From Zasmidium citrigriseum (lineage: Eukaryota > Ascomycota > Dothideomycetes > Mycosphaerellales > Mycosphaerellaceae), in the NCBI GenBank assembly GCA_002786025.1, contig NHNW01000032.1, positions 124,001-188,000 of the forward strand: a stretch of DNA of 64,000 nucleotides, written 5' to 3'. Under the pieces are notes generated by a model that saw only the letters and a program-made list of their open reading frames with translations, was not told the DNA's origin and searched no databases. The first letter of the stretch is position 1; the number at the start of each line of letters is the position of its first letter. The position numbers were made by a program, and so were the translations under genes. Shown here piece after piece: positions 1 to 11,649 of the stretch.

Positions 1-2600
1 GACTGCTCCAGTAGATGCCGTTGGAAACGTTTGACGTGAAGCATGATCGGGTGGTCGCTGAATGAAGCTGCCTGCTGCTCCAACTCGTCTGCAGTCTGAC
101 AGTCACTGCTTTGGCGTTATTCCAGGGGACCTGCTCATGATGACGTCTAGCCTTCCCTCTGCTGGTCGTTCTGCCGTGCATGCGGTACAAAACGACATGG
201 GCAGGCGCTACCATCCGCGAGGACTTGCTGGGTCTCGTCCTCGTCCCAGTGCTGCTGGTCGAGAGTGTACTCTCGGGCCCCAAGTTGCCGTCACTCGTGG
301 AGAAAGTGCCGTCATGTCTGGGTTTCGTTGTGCAGATGTCCAAGCCCATCACGGAATCGGTTGACGAAGCGTCACCCTGACTCCGAAAAGCCTGTTGACC
401 ATTCCCATCTCCACTGCTCTTGACTCCGCTGCTGATCCAAAGTTTGTCCTGGTCGCCGTCACCGCCACCAGCGTGCTGTGCTGTACTGACGTCGCTGTAG
501 ATGAGACCCATTGAGGAGAGTGGAAGGACTGATGCTGCTGGTCGTCACTGCCTGTTTATCCGCGGCTACCGTACTTTTTGGGCAGGCCTCACCATCGATG
601 ATCAGCATCCTGTGGTCATTGCTGCCGCTGCTGGCGACTGCGCATGTGGAGCCGGTCGATGCGCGGGCGAAGTAGGATGGCTGAGTTGCTTGGATGGCTA
701 ATTGTGCTCGTTGCTCGCTCGCTGCTCTTTCTCACGCTGTTGCTGCCTCGTCAAGTCCCGTCGTCGTCACATCTGTGCTGTGCTCTCATTGCCATTGATG
801 AGTTCGCTCGGCCGCCTTTGCTTCCACGTGGACGTCTGCCGGGATGTGTCGCGTCGCTGGCGGAGGCTTTGCCGTCGCTGATGGTGATGCGGCCGTTGCC
901 GGCACCAGAACATGGTTGCAGCCTGAAGCAGGGGATTGCAAGGTTCGATGGGGGATTGCTGAGGGTACGGCGTATCTGCCAGACCTTGCTGACGCGTTGG
1001 TCGCCTTTGACGGTCGACACTGAGTCGGAAGCCGTTTCTTTCGTGACGTGGCCTGCCGTGCTGTCGCTGTGGTCGCCTGGCGGTCGTGGAGGGTGGGTTT
1101 GATGTTCCGCTGGTGTTGATCGTCAGTCGACTGCCGTTCGCGTGTAGCATGATCACATATGAGATCTTGTTGCTGCTCACCTTGTCGTCGTGCTCTACAG
1201 GCGCCAGCCCCAGTTACAGGACTCTGGTAGTCAGGACACCAGCCGTTGGAGCATTGGCACGGCGTACGTGATGCTGTTCCTGGCCCTTGCCGTGGCTCGT
1301 CGCCTCATCTCCATGCTCTTTCCCTTGTATGAGGTTCATATGTCATCGAATGCCGTGCTATGCTGAGTCGCCGTCGTCGTCGCCGGAGGTGAGATCTCGC
1401 TGGAGGGTTGGAAGAGATCAGATGCTGGTGCTCGCTGTCAGTCCATGTGTATCCTCTCGCGTCAGTCTTCCAACCCGTGCCTTATCTTCGATCCTGCCAG
1501 TGCTGATGCTGTCGTCCGCCAGCACTTCGCCGTCTTCATGTTGGGCGCAGGAGCGACACTGCTGTTTAACGGACGCGTCCACAAACCCACGGCGGGCTCG
1601 AGCGTCTTGTTGCCGGCTGTGAGGAGGTCGTAGATGGTGACATAATAGAATGAGCATCTTCGCCGACGACAGAAGGTGCGATGGGGGTGCATGCTTTCGT
1701 GGTCATCGTCACCGTCGCTGTTCTCGGCGGTGCTCAACCATCAGCACGATCTCACGACTCCGACCACCTCTGCAGTATCAATTCACGCTTTTGATGACGA
1801 TGAAGTCAATGAGATGGATACCGAGTACGTAGATGAAGCAAATGCCCTGCCGTGATACCTCACCGTCGCCAAAACGCCCTCGTCCTCCCTCTCACGGGCG
1901 CAATCTGGCCTCTGCCTCATCAACCACCTCCGCTTCACATCAACAGCCTCCACCAATACGCTCACCACTTCAAGGTATCACAGCAACAACATGAGAATGA
2001 GACCGAAAAGCAGCTCGAAGAAGAACAAATTCAATTGAAGGCAACTATCTACAACTACACAATACCAAAGCCGAGGATGAAGAAGAGTCTGAAGCCTCCA
2101 AGCCGGCGCCGTAGCGACGAATTGATGGCCTACAGAAGTCAGCAAACCTGGGCCTTTGGGGACGGCCCAGACACCCCATCAAACAAACCTCGCCATCGAA
2201 AGGATGACGGTCCTCAGACAGCTCCGAGTCGGTTGACTCTTTCATCGCAGAATGCCATGCCGATGCCGATGCCTAACCGCCAGCCGCCAAGCCGCGATGG
2301 GTGGTGGGTTGGGGCCCGACCGGGCCCCGCCCCGTCAAAGCTGTTGCAAATGATGTTGTCGAGGAGAAGAAGAAAGTTGGTTGTGGAGGAAGACGGTGGT
2401 TGCTTTTGTAGGCTGGAAAACGGCGCTAGTGGCTAGCGTGGCGGGTGTGGCCGCAGGGTAGGTCTGCCGACGGGATGGGAGTGAAGGGGAGTTGGGAGGG
2501 ACTTGATTGTGGTTTCACTTGGTACAATAGGGAGGTGAGGTTGCCCCGGGAGTGAATTGAAGCGTAGGTGAGTTTGCGGGACTGGTAGGCCTTACAAAAT
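1..2600. repeat. Dispersed GC-rich repeat block, copy A (truncated by the window start)
   Basis: This low-coding stretch resembles two other blocks in the window, near 5650-8560 and 26460-30520. The clearest shared tract is at 2340-2500: a purine-rich GAAGAAGAAAG-type run, then a 15-bp perfect inverted repeat, then an AGGGTAGGTCTGCCGA-like segment. A second shared tract at 1855-1965 contains CTCACCGTCGCC and TCATCAACCACCTC words also found in copy B. Reading frames on both strands are short and lack recognisable domains. A 194-codon plus-strand frame (1852-2436) ends exactly in the hairpin. I read this as a decayed repeat or gene family; its left end lies outside the window. Confidence 0.5.
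2424..2438. repeat. 15-bp perfect hairpin, copy 1 of 3
   Basis: CGCTAGTGGCTAGCG is a perfect inverted repeat with 6-bp arms and a TGG loop. The identical 15 bases recur at 8284-8298 and 30341-30355, each time after a purine-rich tract and before a diverged but alignable flank. It marks the same position in each of the three dispersed repeat blocks. Confidence 0.85.
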
Positions 2601-2657
2601 CGAGTGTATCTCTCATTTCTTCGATCTCCATCCAACCGCATCTCCACCGCCGCCACC

Positions 2658-3772
2658 ATGACCAAGCTCGGCGAAAGGTATTCGATACTTCCAAACTATA
2701 CCAATCAACGGGGAGAGAGACTGACTATCAGACAGAATGCGAGAATGGATCTCCCAGCGACGCGGCGTGAAGCCAGCACCAGCAGCCGACGCGTTGGGCA
2801 AGCTCCCAGGCGAGATTCGCAACCACATCTACTCCCTCCTGGCCGCAGAGTCGTACATCTGCGAGCCTCCCTTAGCCATGGACGGGCGCTGCGTGCTCCT
2901 CGAGCACCGGCACCTGCGCCGTCGGCGGGGAGGTGAAGCAGACGGGCTCCTGCACGTGAACCGGCAGTACGGCCGCGAGTTCTACTCCGTGCTGCGGCAG
3001 GCGCAGATCAATCACCACCGCGTTGACGTCGTTGTCTCCTTGGGACGGGACCTGATTTTGGACGTTTGGCAGCCGTGTCAGGACCAGAGACGCTTGCTGG
3101 CCAACGGAGATGGACCGCTGAGTATCTTCATCACGATGAAATGTGATCTCAAGCGTCTCGGCAAGCAGCAGCGCCAACACCTTCCCGCGCCTATCGAGGC
3201 CTTGTTCCAGGCGTATCTGGCCGTGCTCGGCAATCACCCAGTCACACGTTACCAGCGCCAGTGCAAGGCCATCTTCATCCAGCTGAAGGGAGCAATTTGG
3301 GAGACCTCGCTTCCCGGCCGTCTCAAGGCAGAAGAATGGATGAATTCATATCCCAATGCTTCGGCAATCCTGTACCTCCGGCCATCGTCCCTCGACATCG
3401 ATGTACATCCTGATCTCCAAGCAGGAGCATCATACAAGATCAAATGGGTCGCAGTAAGTACGACGGCAACGAACACCCGAGATCCTGTACTGACGATAGC
3501 CACAGAGACAACTCCGTGCCGGTATCTCGGTATACGGCCTCTCTTTTGATGCAGGAACGGCGTTGGCGGTATTCCCAGATCCAAACGATGGGATGAGACT
3601 TTGCACTGCGTTTTTCGGCCGCCGTGAAGTCCGCAGGGCTCATGCCTGTCAGCAAATTCGAATGCAGATGCAGCGAGCTCGAGAGAGCAACACGAAGAGA
3701 GAGAAGCAGAAGAAGAAGAAGCAGTCTTGGTGGAAGCGGGCGGTGAGCTTTGTGCGTGGCAATGGCCGTTGA
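2658..3772 (+). CDS. F-box-like protein, three exons
   Basis: Proposed exons are 2658-2677, 2736-3453 and 3506-3772, giving 334 residues. The first ATG lies in a CACCATGACC context. Both introns (58 and 52 bp) have GTATTC/GTAAGT donors, CTGAC branch points and ACAG acceptors, and splicing keeps the frame. Near residue 35 the motif LPGEIRNHIYSLL is the N-terminal F-box-like helix common in fungal lineage-specific proteins. The middle has no recognised domain. The C-terminus is strongly basic (KREKQKKKKQSWWKR), possibly nuclear-targeting. Such proteins may act as SCF substrate adaptors, but no substrate-binding repeat is visible. An ATG at 2737 gives a slightly shorter alternative. The gene lies between repeat blocks A and B. 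Confidence 0.75.
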
Positions 3773-4127
3773 AGAGAGCAGCATCGTGAGACCAGCTGGA
3801 CTGGTTCTCAACTCATTCTTGGCGACTCTTTGCTGACTTCGGCCCTACATCATCAGTATCATTAGCTCAATCGCAAGAGATTCCTTCGGGAACAGGTTCG
3901 TTACCTGATGAAGGTTTTGTTTGACGTCCGCAGAGGTAGCGGCCGCATTCAGTCATCTCCCTTTGTTCAAGATCATCACACTTACCGCATCATCGGTAAT
4001 AGCTGCTCGGAGCTACTCCAATGTCAGCATCGCCACTTTCTTTGTTCTTCTCCCTACCATATCACTGCACAGGATCCCCTGCCCAGCATGCATCGACCTG
4101 ACCATCTCGAGTGCCTCGTCGACAGCC
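3773..4127. other. Intergenic region
   Basis: Pyrimidine-rich in its second half, as expected for a 5' UTR or promoter of the small gene starting at 4128. An upstream in-frame extension to 3921 is open but has UTR-like composition. No other feature is visible. Confidence 0.5.
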
Positions 4128-4406
4128 ATGCCACTCACCAACACCTCCAACATGCCCGGCGACGACACCGTCAACGAAACAGTCCGCAGCAAGAACGGCA
4201 TTACGTACGAGACTCCCTCCGGAAAGAAGATCTTCGAAGCGAGACAGCAGCGCGACACGGTTGATGATATCGTTGATCAATATCAGAAGACGCAATCCGG
4301 CGAGCAGCAACGCAGGGATGAGCAGTATCAGCCACAAGTTCATATGGCTCAGGAGCGCAGTGAGGACTCGAAGGCCAGAAGACAAAGCCGGGAGATGATC
4401 GATTGA
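4128..4406 (+). CDS. Small hydrophilic protein, 92 aa, unknown
   Basis: Starts at an ATG after a C/A-rich leader (CAGCCATGCC) and encodes 92 residues that are mostly charged or polar. The second half is rich in Gln, Arg, Asp and Glu (EARQQRDTVDDIVDQYQK) and probably helical. There is no signal peptide or membrane segment and no family is recognised. Upstream in-frame codons back to 3921 read as hydrophobic, UTR-like sequence, so the start at 4128 is preferred. A 195-codon antisense frame overlaps it but looks like a shadow. Confidence 0.55.
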   Translation: MPLTNTSNMPGDDTVNETVRSKNGITYETPSGKKIFEARQQRDTVDDIVDQYQKTQSGEQQRRDEQYQPQVHMAQERSEDSKARRQSREMID

Positions 4407-5650
4407 GGTGTTGCTGTAGCGGCCATGTAGATCGTTGAAAGTATAGGAAGAACCCAGAACGACGGTCAAATCCTTGACATTGCCGCGCGCGGATGGGAGC
4501 CTGGCGACGCGTTGTTCAAGAAAGTGTTTCTTTGCTCTCATCGATTCGACCCGTAGACGTCTTGAGCGTGGAGTATTGAACGCTATCTCCATTGCTGAAC
4601 GTCTGACCTTTCGTAGGTATGATATGAGTTGCTGTACGGTGTGTTCCAAGAGCGTGATGGTCGAGCTCAGGTCGTATATTCAGCATCGTTCATCAGGCCG
4701 TGGTAGAGACGAGCGGTCATCAGCAGGTATCGTAGTATGCTTCCTGCGGAGATGGAGAGCCTGGTAAGGACCCAGAAAGCCAGCGGAACGGTCGTCATGA
4801 TGTCGAACGTTGGCAGGCTGCAAACTCGCACTGAGTAGCAACACGTATCATGGAAGCTGAGCCCTACAGCAAGCTCTTTGAGCGTCTCTTCAGCAAAGAT
4901 TCCAGCGTTTGTTCGCACATAGTTTGACCCTCACTATCTTCACGTCAAGGCGATGCGGACCGCAAGAGCGGCTAGCCTGCCTGGAACAAATCGTCATTCC
5001 AGGGCTTACGGTGCTCATGGGAGGTATGTGTCATTCTCTCGCTCGTGGAACAAGCTTGATCTTTACCGAGTAGGCTTGGGTGGTGCCATTCAGGTCGGTG
5101 TCGGGAGGCATCTCTTCATCAGTAAGAAGACCGTACTTGAGGCCAGTGAAGCACCACGTACATCCTAATCCACCGCCTACAAAAGGCTCTCGTCGCCAGG
5201 GCGTGCGTGCCAAATACGTCCTCTCTTCTGAGGCCGACTCTAGAACTCAACACAGGCCTTGTGTGCCACCTCTCCGTAGCCCTGACACGTTCGACGATGG
5301 CTGAAGAAGTAAATTCAGTTTTGATTGGTGATCATGGTCCTTCAGATCGCGGGTGCTTCTCGTCCCACATCTGCATCAGGCAACATGGATGTTGCGCAAG
5401 TCGCGCAAGAGCTGTTGTCAGCCCAAGCTCACTCGCCGGAAAGCTCAACTCGTCGAGGTTGAAGAAGATCTGCCTTTCCCAGTGTGCGTGGTCTGTGGTG
5501 CTCTGCTTGCCGTTTGACGCAACGTACCAGCTCAGTCGCGCATGGTTCAGATTTGTCTTCTTCGATGTGATGCCGTCTTGGCTTAGCGGCTTTTGATGCT
5601 TGCCGAATTTCAGCGCCCAGATCGAAAGCACGATGAGATGCTGAGAGCAT
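4407..5650. other. Intergenic region, no gene seen
   Basis: Short frames occur on both strands, none with composition, length or motifs that support a gene. It separates the 92-aa gene from repeat block B. Confidence 0.5.
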
Positions 5651-7590
5651 TGTGAACTTTGCTGTCAGGAGAAATGTGGCACCTCAAGCAGGGCGTAAGG
5701 GCAGGATCAACGTGGAAGCAATGAGAGGCTGGCACGCTCATGGCTGCAAATCTCTCAATTCCGCTGCACACCTTGCCCAATTGCCACGATGGATGGTTTG
5801 CAAATTCTCAAACTCATTTCTACCCAACGCTGCTTCACACACGAGCTTGGCTGGGGCCGGAAGAACGAGAGGCAACAGACGTGCCAGTTGGTCGTGCGCT
5901 AGCAGACTGGTCTTGAGCCTGGCCATTGTGCATGTCATGGTCCATGTCGTGGCCGTACTAGTAATCGACAGTCTCGGTGTCCTCGCGGTTGATATGCATG
6001 TTTTCGTCGACTTGAATGGCCTGGCGGGCGTCGTCAGTGTCGTCTTTGATGTCGTCGAGTAATTGCTGCAATCCAGCGGCAGGAAATCTGTCGGGCGGTG
6101 GTTGCGACCTTGGTCGCCTCAGCCCACAGTGTGCCTCCGGTGTTGGCGCGGGACAGGCCCTGGACGATTGGCAATCAATGTCCTCGCCTTCTCCAAAGTT
6201 GTTTCCAGCTCTTGTTTCGCGGCGGCGGCAGGACAAGGATAGATAACACTATTCTCTTCGTCAGCTTCGGCAGACTCCCACCTCTTGCACCTCCTGAGTA
6301 ATGTCTTGCGTGGATGTTGTTGCCAGACAGTCCCGCGCCTTGATGACTGAGGTCATTCTCGAGCAGCTGCGTAAAAGACTGGTCCATGCAAGGCCTTCAG
6401 TTGCTTGGCTCGGTGGCTCCGGTGTTCAGGTATGTTGTGTGACAGACGGCATTCTGTCCAGCGTTCGCCCGTCTCTTCAGTGCTCTCCATGCCGTGTGCT
6501 CCACGTACCGACCTTCATGCTTTCCGACGCGCATCTCGATGATCTTCATGACCTTGTTGTATGCTGGAAGTCAGAAGGCCGCGAATGTCAGGCCGTATGA
6601 AAGAAGGTCATGAGACGCAAGGCGTACGAGACCTGACGGAGCCGGAGTTGCAGGAGACTGTGCGCATGTACGGAGCAGGTACCCGAATTGCTGAGGTTGA
6701 AGGTTTCGTTTCGGCGTATGGTGGAGATGCCGAGCATGGACTCGTGGGAACAGGCGGACTGTACGGAGGTCTCGTCTTCTACGATTGGTGTGTGGCAGCG
6801 AGGTTCTGCTTCTAACGGCAACGGTGTCGCCGCCGACCATTTTGGCCCCACCTGGCGTCCGAGCAGCTGTTGGAGTCGTCGTGAAGGTGCTGCCGGCTCC
6901 TCTCTGGTAGTGAACCTGGGCAGAGAAGGTCAGTTCGTGCTCTTGCTTGAGTGTCTCTCACATCCACTCATGGTGTTTACTTCCCGTTCCAAGCCATGGC
7001 TTTGTCCATCTCGTCGAGATGGTGCCGGCTGAAGCTGTGGACGCGCAAAGCCGTAAATCCGCAAGCAGGCAAGAGGAAGGCGGTTGTTCCAGTGCATCAT
7101 TGAACGTGAGACTGTACCGGCTTTCGAGGTCGCCTTGTCGCAGCTTCCGTGGATGATGGCAAGCTCGGTGTGCCAGCTGTTGAGGAGGGGCTTTGGTCGA
7201 AGAGCGAAGCGGGTTGTGGATTCGTACAGGTTCGTTCGGCCACGGCGGTGATGTAGCATCACCTTGGAGATAAAGTCATCGCTTGCTGGTATGTTGTTGC
7301 TGGCGGTCATTCGCACGTGAAGCCGTCTTCGTTTGCCGGCTGCCCTGGGCAAAGGCGACGGGATCTGCTGGCCGAAGGCCTTGCTGGAGTCTCTCGTCAA
7401 TGGTGTAGGTTCTCGTATGGCACCTCGTCGTCCACTGGCCGTTGTGATGGTATCGGATCTTGAGATGAGGTCGGAGTCACTGCCGCCGATGGCGTCGGGG
7501 AAGTGGGAAGTGGGTCTCCGGGCGCATGGCTGCCATGCGGCGCCGACTTCACGTCTTCGCCTGGGTGCAGTGATAGTCCTGTTTGTCTGT

Positions 7591-7613
7591 GATGATGATG
7601 ATGATGATGATGA
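7591..7613. repeat. GAT microsatellite
   Basis: Seven uninterrupted GAT units plus a partial unit inside repeat block B. Read on the minus strand it would encode a His run. Confidence 0.9.
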
Positions 7614-8283
7614 CGGTCGCTACCAGTCGTGATGTACCTCGCCGTCGGCCCCTGCACGTCGCCGCTGAGGCCCAGTCCGCCATCTACGCTGACCACCGGC
7701 TGCAACCACGCGTCCATGCCGGAATTTCAACAAAGCCCTGACGGCGTATGAGAGGTTGACGAGACAGTGATACATTGAAGGATCTATGAGAAGGTATAGA
7801 GGTCATACCCATCCTCACCGTCGCCATCGCCGCCGCCGTCGCATCAGCGTCCTCCATCACCGGGCGCGTCTCCAGCCAGCCAGCACAAACACCTCCTCAA
7901 CCGCCTCATCAACCACCTCACAGCACCTCGCCAGCCACCACACCAACCGCCATTTCTTCTCCAACCACCAGCCGAAGCCAGTGAACTGATGAAAAAATCA
8001 CACCGCAAGGGTGGTAAAACCAAAAATTGTGGGGAGAGACTGCCAAGGTCTCAGAGCTGCCAACCCCCGCCGGCCCACGTGAGTAGGGCCTGAGTCAGTC
8101 GCGTGCCAAGCTCACGAAAGCCCCTGGTGTAGCGCTGTGATGAAGGTCAGTGATGTTGGTCAATGGTGATGGAGGGTGGTGATGACTTACGACCCCTGGA
8201 TGCAGGTTTTGCCCGCATGCATGGAGAGGGAAGGAAGAGGAAGAAAGCTGGAAAGTTCGGAGAATTTGTACCCTGAGAAACGA

Positions 8284-8298
8284 CGCTAGTGGCTAGCG
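8284..8298. repeat. 15-bp perfect hairpin, copy 2 of 3
   Basis: Identical to the hairpin at 2424-2438. It follows GGAAGAGGAAGAAAGCTGG, which is also near-identical to the tract before copy 3. Confidence 0.85.
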
Positions 8299-8560
8299 TG
8301 AATGGATAACTTGCTGAGGGTAAGTTTGCCGAGCGGCAGAGAGGAGGGTGAGGGGCTGGGATGGCAGATGCGGACTTTGGTGGGCTTTCCCAAACGCCGC
8401 GAATCCGATTGATGACCATATCAAACCCAACGGCGAGTCCACGAAGATCAGGAAGAGGTATTCTGAGCCCGCTTGACTGAGTCGAGAACCATCCAGTGCA
8501 GATGAAGTGCCTGGAATAACCAGATATCGACAAAACGAAGAAGTCAAGGCATGCTGGCCA

Positions 8561-9612
8561 ACATGCAGAGCTGCAATTCCCTTCCATCCACCTTCGGCAT
8601 ACAAGACAGCACACAGAAAGCCGGAGAAGGCGTCAGAGGAATGGAATGGCCCGTGAGCTCTACAGCTGCTCGCTGACGGAAGCGAGATTGAGGCTTTTCG
8701 ACTTGCATTTCATCGCTGGGACACTTCCGCGGGCTGGACGACTTTGTCGCCACCACGATGACGGATTCCACTTGCAAGCTCCTCGTCAATGCTCCACATG
8801 CCAATGATTCCCTGGCCATCCTCCCCCTCGTGCACGGCCGAGTACAGCATGAGAAGGGTGAAGTCAGTTTTGCAACTCAATCGTTTGCCCTTGGCTGCAG
8901 AAAGGCAAAGACCAGCCATACCATGGTCTTCAAATCCTCCACGAGGTCTGCGTCTCTGGCTCCACCCTGTCAGACGCGGACTCTGACGCATGACTATGCA
9001 GTGGGATTACAAGTACGATCACACTTATCGTTGTGGTCCAGACACTTGTTGGGAAGGTAACATTTCAGTGGACTTCCAGACTCAAGCACGACTTGTGGAG
9101 GGTCAAAGAGACCGAGCAGCGTCCTGGACAGCAACTTCGCTCTTCAGCGTTACTACTTGCGATAGGAAATCCCAGGATCGATGCTCCCGCGACCAAAAGG
9201 GAACAAAGAAGGGGAGTCTGGATTGTCCTGATAAAAAAACATCCGTAGGCCAAAGACCGAACAAAGGAAGACATTTGGCGTGCAACTGCATAGAAGGCTC
9301 CGCAACGCGCGAGCAAACATAAGTTGATAAGGTACAAGAGTGGCTGCTTGGACACCCGGATCTTGATCGGCATATGCTTACTCACATGCCCCTGAATTTC
9401 CCGCCAGCGCGGGCTCGACCCACTTTTGTCGCACTTATATTCTCGAAATCCTTCTATACTCGACCATGATCCTCAAACATCCTTCAAGAGATTCGGTCAC
9501 ACCAACGTTCGTCGAAGACACTACCTTCCAATCGTAGAGCTCGACCAAAGTCAAACGGCCTCATCCAGCTTCCCTTTCCCCCAAGTTCAATCCCCTCAAG
9601 ATCGCTCTCACA
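8561..9612. other. Intergenic region, no gene seen
   Basis: Frames of up to about 110 codons overlap one another on both strands and show no domains. The last 200 bases are C/A-rich and look like promoter and 5' UTR of the gene starting at 9613. Confidence 0.5.
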
Positions 9613-10134
9613 ATGGTGAGCATTGCCACACTCTGCTCAAGCAACACGCCCTCACATCTCTCGCAGTCCACTCCAGACCAAGCCACCGACTCCTCGTCCA
9701 GCAACGCCAACGACTCGGCCGCCATGAGCGATGTGACGACCTCCGCGAACAACGCCTCGAGCACAGCCACCGCCGCCGCAAAAGAAGCGGAAGCGAGACA
9801 CGAGCTCCTACAAGCCTGGCTAGCCTACACCGAAGGCGGCCAAGAAGAATTCGCGCAGGACATTCACCTGCTCGGCGACGCATTTTGGCGGGACCCGTGG
9901 TCCCAAGAACAACCGTTGCTGCGCCCTGTCCTGGCCGCCAATGCACAAGCGCAGGAGCGCCGGTGTGGTGAGGCAAAGGAGCACCTCATCAAGGCAATGC
10001 TCGCCTGGGACGACGCCGGAGATGGCCAGGGCTACGGTGATTTCTTCGACCTTGGGAAGCAGTTCTATGGCGAGGGTGAATGGGGTGCAGATGTGCATGC
10101 GTACATTCGCGATCATGCAGGAACAGCTCGTTGA
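9613..10134 (+). CDS. Unknown protein, 173 aa (or 156 aa if a start-codon intron is spliced)
   Basis: An open frame from ATG at 9613. The ATG is directly followed by GTGAGC, and a CTCGCAG acceptor ends at 9666. Removing this 51-base, in-frame segment would give an N-terminus of MSTPDQATDSSSS instead of MVSIATLCSSN. The N-terminal 60 residues are Ser/Thr/Ala-rich and disordered. The rest looks globular and helical, with aromatic-acidic segments such as LLQAWLAYTEGGQEEFAQDIHL and YGDFFDLGKQFYGEGEWG. No known family is recognised, and there is no signal peptide if the intron is used. Confidence 0.7.
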   Translation: MVSIATLCSSNTPSHLSQSTPDQATDSSSSNANDSAAMSDVTTSANNASSTATAAAKEAEARHELLQAWLAYTEGGQEEFAQDIHLLGDAFWRDPWSQEQPLLRPVLAANAQAQERRCGEAKEHLIKAMLAWDDAGDGQGYGDFFDLGKQFYGEGEWGADVHAYIRDHAGTAR

Positions 10135-10968
10135 AGTCGAGGATGATTGGTGTAACACCGCAGTCGAGCAGTCCTAGATCTCTTCCCGAGACTCGTAGAT
10201 TCAGGTGCCAGACCCCTCGATTCAAGCCCCAGCATCAGAGAAAGCGGTCGAGAAGCGAAAGCGGTCACAATCCAATGTCAACAGTCACACGAAGAACCAC
10301 CGCCTGTGAGCAAGACGGTCACCGGAAACGGCAGACAAACCCTAAACAATCACGTCGACTTCACGCCTTCGCTTCTTGCCGCCGTTCGCACAGCGAGGAA
10401 TGTTGCCCATGCCTTTCGAGATCGAATTCCGCTCTACGAGGTTCGCTTTCCGCCACGAGGACACTTTCGAATTCCCACCCTATCAAATTCTCGAAGACAT
10501 TCGACTGCCTGCCTTCGACTTCACGCGTGGTCTAGGGAGCGTGTAGCCGAATTCGCACGCATTCATATTGTCTTGACGCAGCGCCGCGCACGAGGAAGTC
10601 CTACTGGACGAACGCCACCTTAGAAGTGTGAGGACGAGAGTCTCAAAGCGATCGAGGAGATTCGCATCACAGACAATACGGATCGTCGCGGATAAGAGGA
10701 TCGGCGAGAGCTACAGACACAGGATAGCTGTTCTGCGTTTCCCGGTCTGCCCAGAAGTTCCTTACATGGATAATAATCAGGCTCAGTTTGTCGTACTCAG
10801 CGCAGTTCAGTTTTCAGCTCAATGATAAACCTTGACATGAACCGTAAGCGAAATATGAAGTGTGTTTCGATCTTGATTAGTCTTTCTCCAGTCTATCCCT
10901 CCTAATACCTCCCTGGCACCCTTTACTATCATGCGTCAATCTGTATACCTTACCGGAGCTTGAATTAC
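10135..10968. other. Intergenic region between convergent genes
   Basis: Lies between the 3' ends of the plus-strand gene at 9613-10134 and the minus-strand gene at 10969-11649. Only short overlapping frames are present; no gene is supported. Confidence 0.5.
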
Positions 10969-11649
10969 CTAACCCTCAGGGACAGCAAGATCCAACTCCA
11001 TCTCCGAGATATCCTCCTCGCTTGGTCCGTTCAGTCCCATCGTCACCCTCGACTGCTTCTGCTGGATCATGCTGCGCATGAGGCCGGGTGAGCGGCGGGG
11101 TGGCGAGGGCTGTTTGATCTTCCCTCGCTTGTTCTTTTGCGGAGGCGAGAGGCGAGTGCCATCGGTTGTGGCGTTGGAAGCTGAGTCAGTAGGGCCTTGA
11201 GGCGTCGCTGGCTGGAGAGTGAGTTCTGGAACTTGCATCGTCTGCGCTGGAGTTGAAGGCTGGGGAGGTGTTACTCTACCAACCTCAGGCCCCCAATTAG
11301 CATACAAAAACTCCGTAGCATCATCAATCTCCATCTCGACAGTCGGCTCAATCACTTGCAACGCAGACTCAGTAGCAGTGTCAGGCTCTCGGATCTCCGG
11401 CAGAGGAGCAGAGCCCAAACGATCAACGCCGGCTTCAAACTCAGAGAATCTGGGTAGACCTCGTGGTTTGGGGGCTTGACGACGGTCACAGTGAAGTCTC
11501 AAGCGGCGGTAGTGCGGCATGTGCTCGGCGGCGGCGGCGTGGTCAGCTTCGCGGTCCATGGTGTGGATTTGGGTCAGGAACTCGGTGCTGGAGGGGAGGG
11601 TGGTGGGCTTTTGCTGGCCAGCAGCGTTGGTGGTGGGGTTCGAGTTCAT
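10969..11649 (-). CDS. Unknown acidic, Pro/Gln-rich protein, 226 aa
   Basis: Uninterrupted frame from an ATG at 11649 to a stop at 10969. The N-terminal third contains a Tyr/Arg/His-rich segment (MPHYRRLRLHCDRRQ). The centre is acidic (EMEIDDATEFLYANWGPEVG). A Pro/Gln/Thr-rich linker follows, then a basic patch (PPQKNKRGKIKQPSPPRRS) and an acidic tail (SEEDISEMELDL). The mix of basic patch and acidic clusters would suit a nuclear, largely disordered protein, but that is inference. No family is recognised and no intron signals are evident. Confidence 0.65.
   Translation of the reverse strand: MNSNPTTNAAGQQKPTTLPSSTEFLTQIHTMDREADHAAAAEHMPHYRRLRLHCDRRQAPKPRGLPRFSEFEAGVDRLGSAPLPEIREPDTATESALQVIEPTVEMEIDDATEFLYANWGPEVGRVTPPQPSTPAQTMQVPELTLQPATPQGPTDSASNATTDGTRLSPPQKNKRGKIKQPSPPRRSPGLMRSMIQQKQSRVTMGLNGPSEEDISEMELDLAVPEG

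Larger units (their letters stand above)
5650..8560. repeat. Dispersed GC-rich repeat block, copy B
   Basis: Matches block A at 7800-7985 (CTCACCGTCGCC and TCATCAACCACCTC words) and at 8225-8340 (purine tract, 15-bp hairpin, then AGGGTAAGTTTGCCGA). On the minus strand it has protein-like but interrupted frames. One is a Ser/Pro-rich frame at 7397-7717, another lies at 6930-7400. A third at 5958-6236 (QLLDDIKDDTDDARQAIQVD) continues in phase past a TAG. This suggests a decayed minus-strand gene. A (GAT)n microsatellite lies at 7591-7613. Boundaries are approximate. Confidence 0.45.

Noticed and set aside
2424..2438. Hairpin as a Helitron 3' terminus
   Set aside because: No CTRR end at the expected distance and similarity between copies continues beyond the hairpin; kept only as something to test.
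4062..4649. 195-codon minus-strand frame opposite the 92-aa gene
   Set aside because: No domain; overlaps a better supported plus-strand frame and its 5' UTR.
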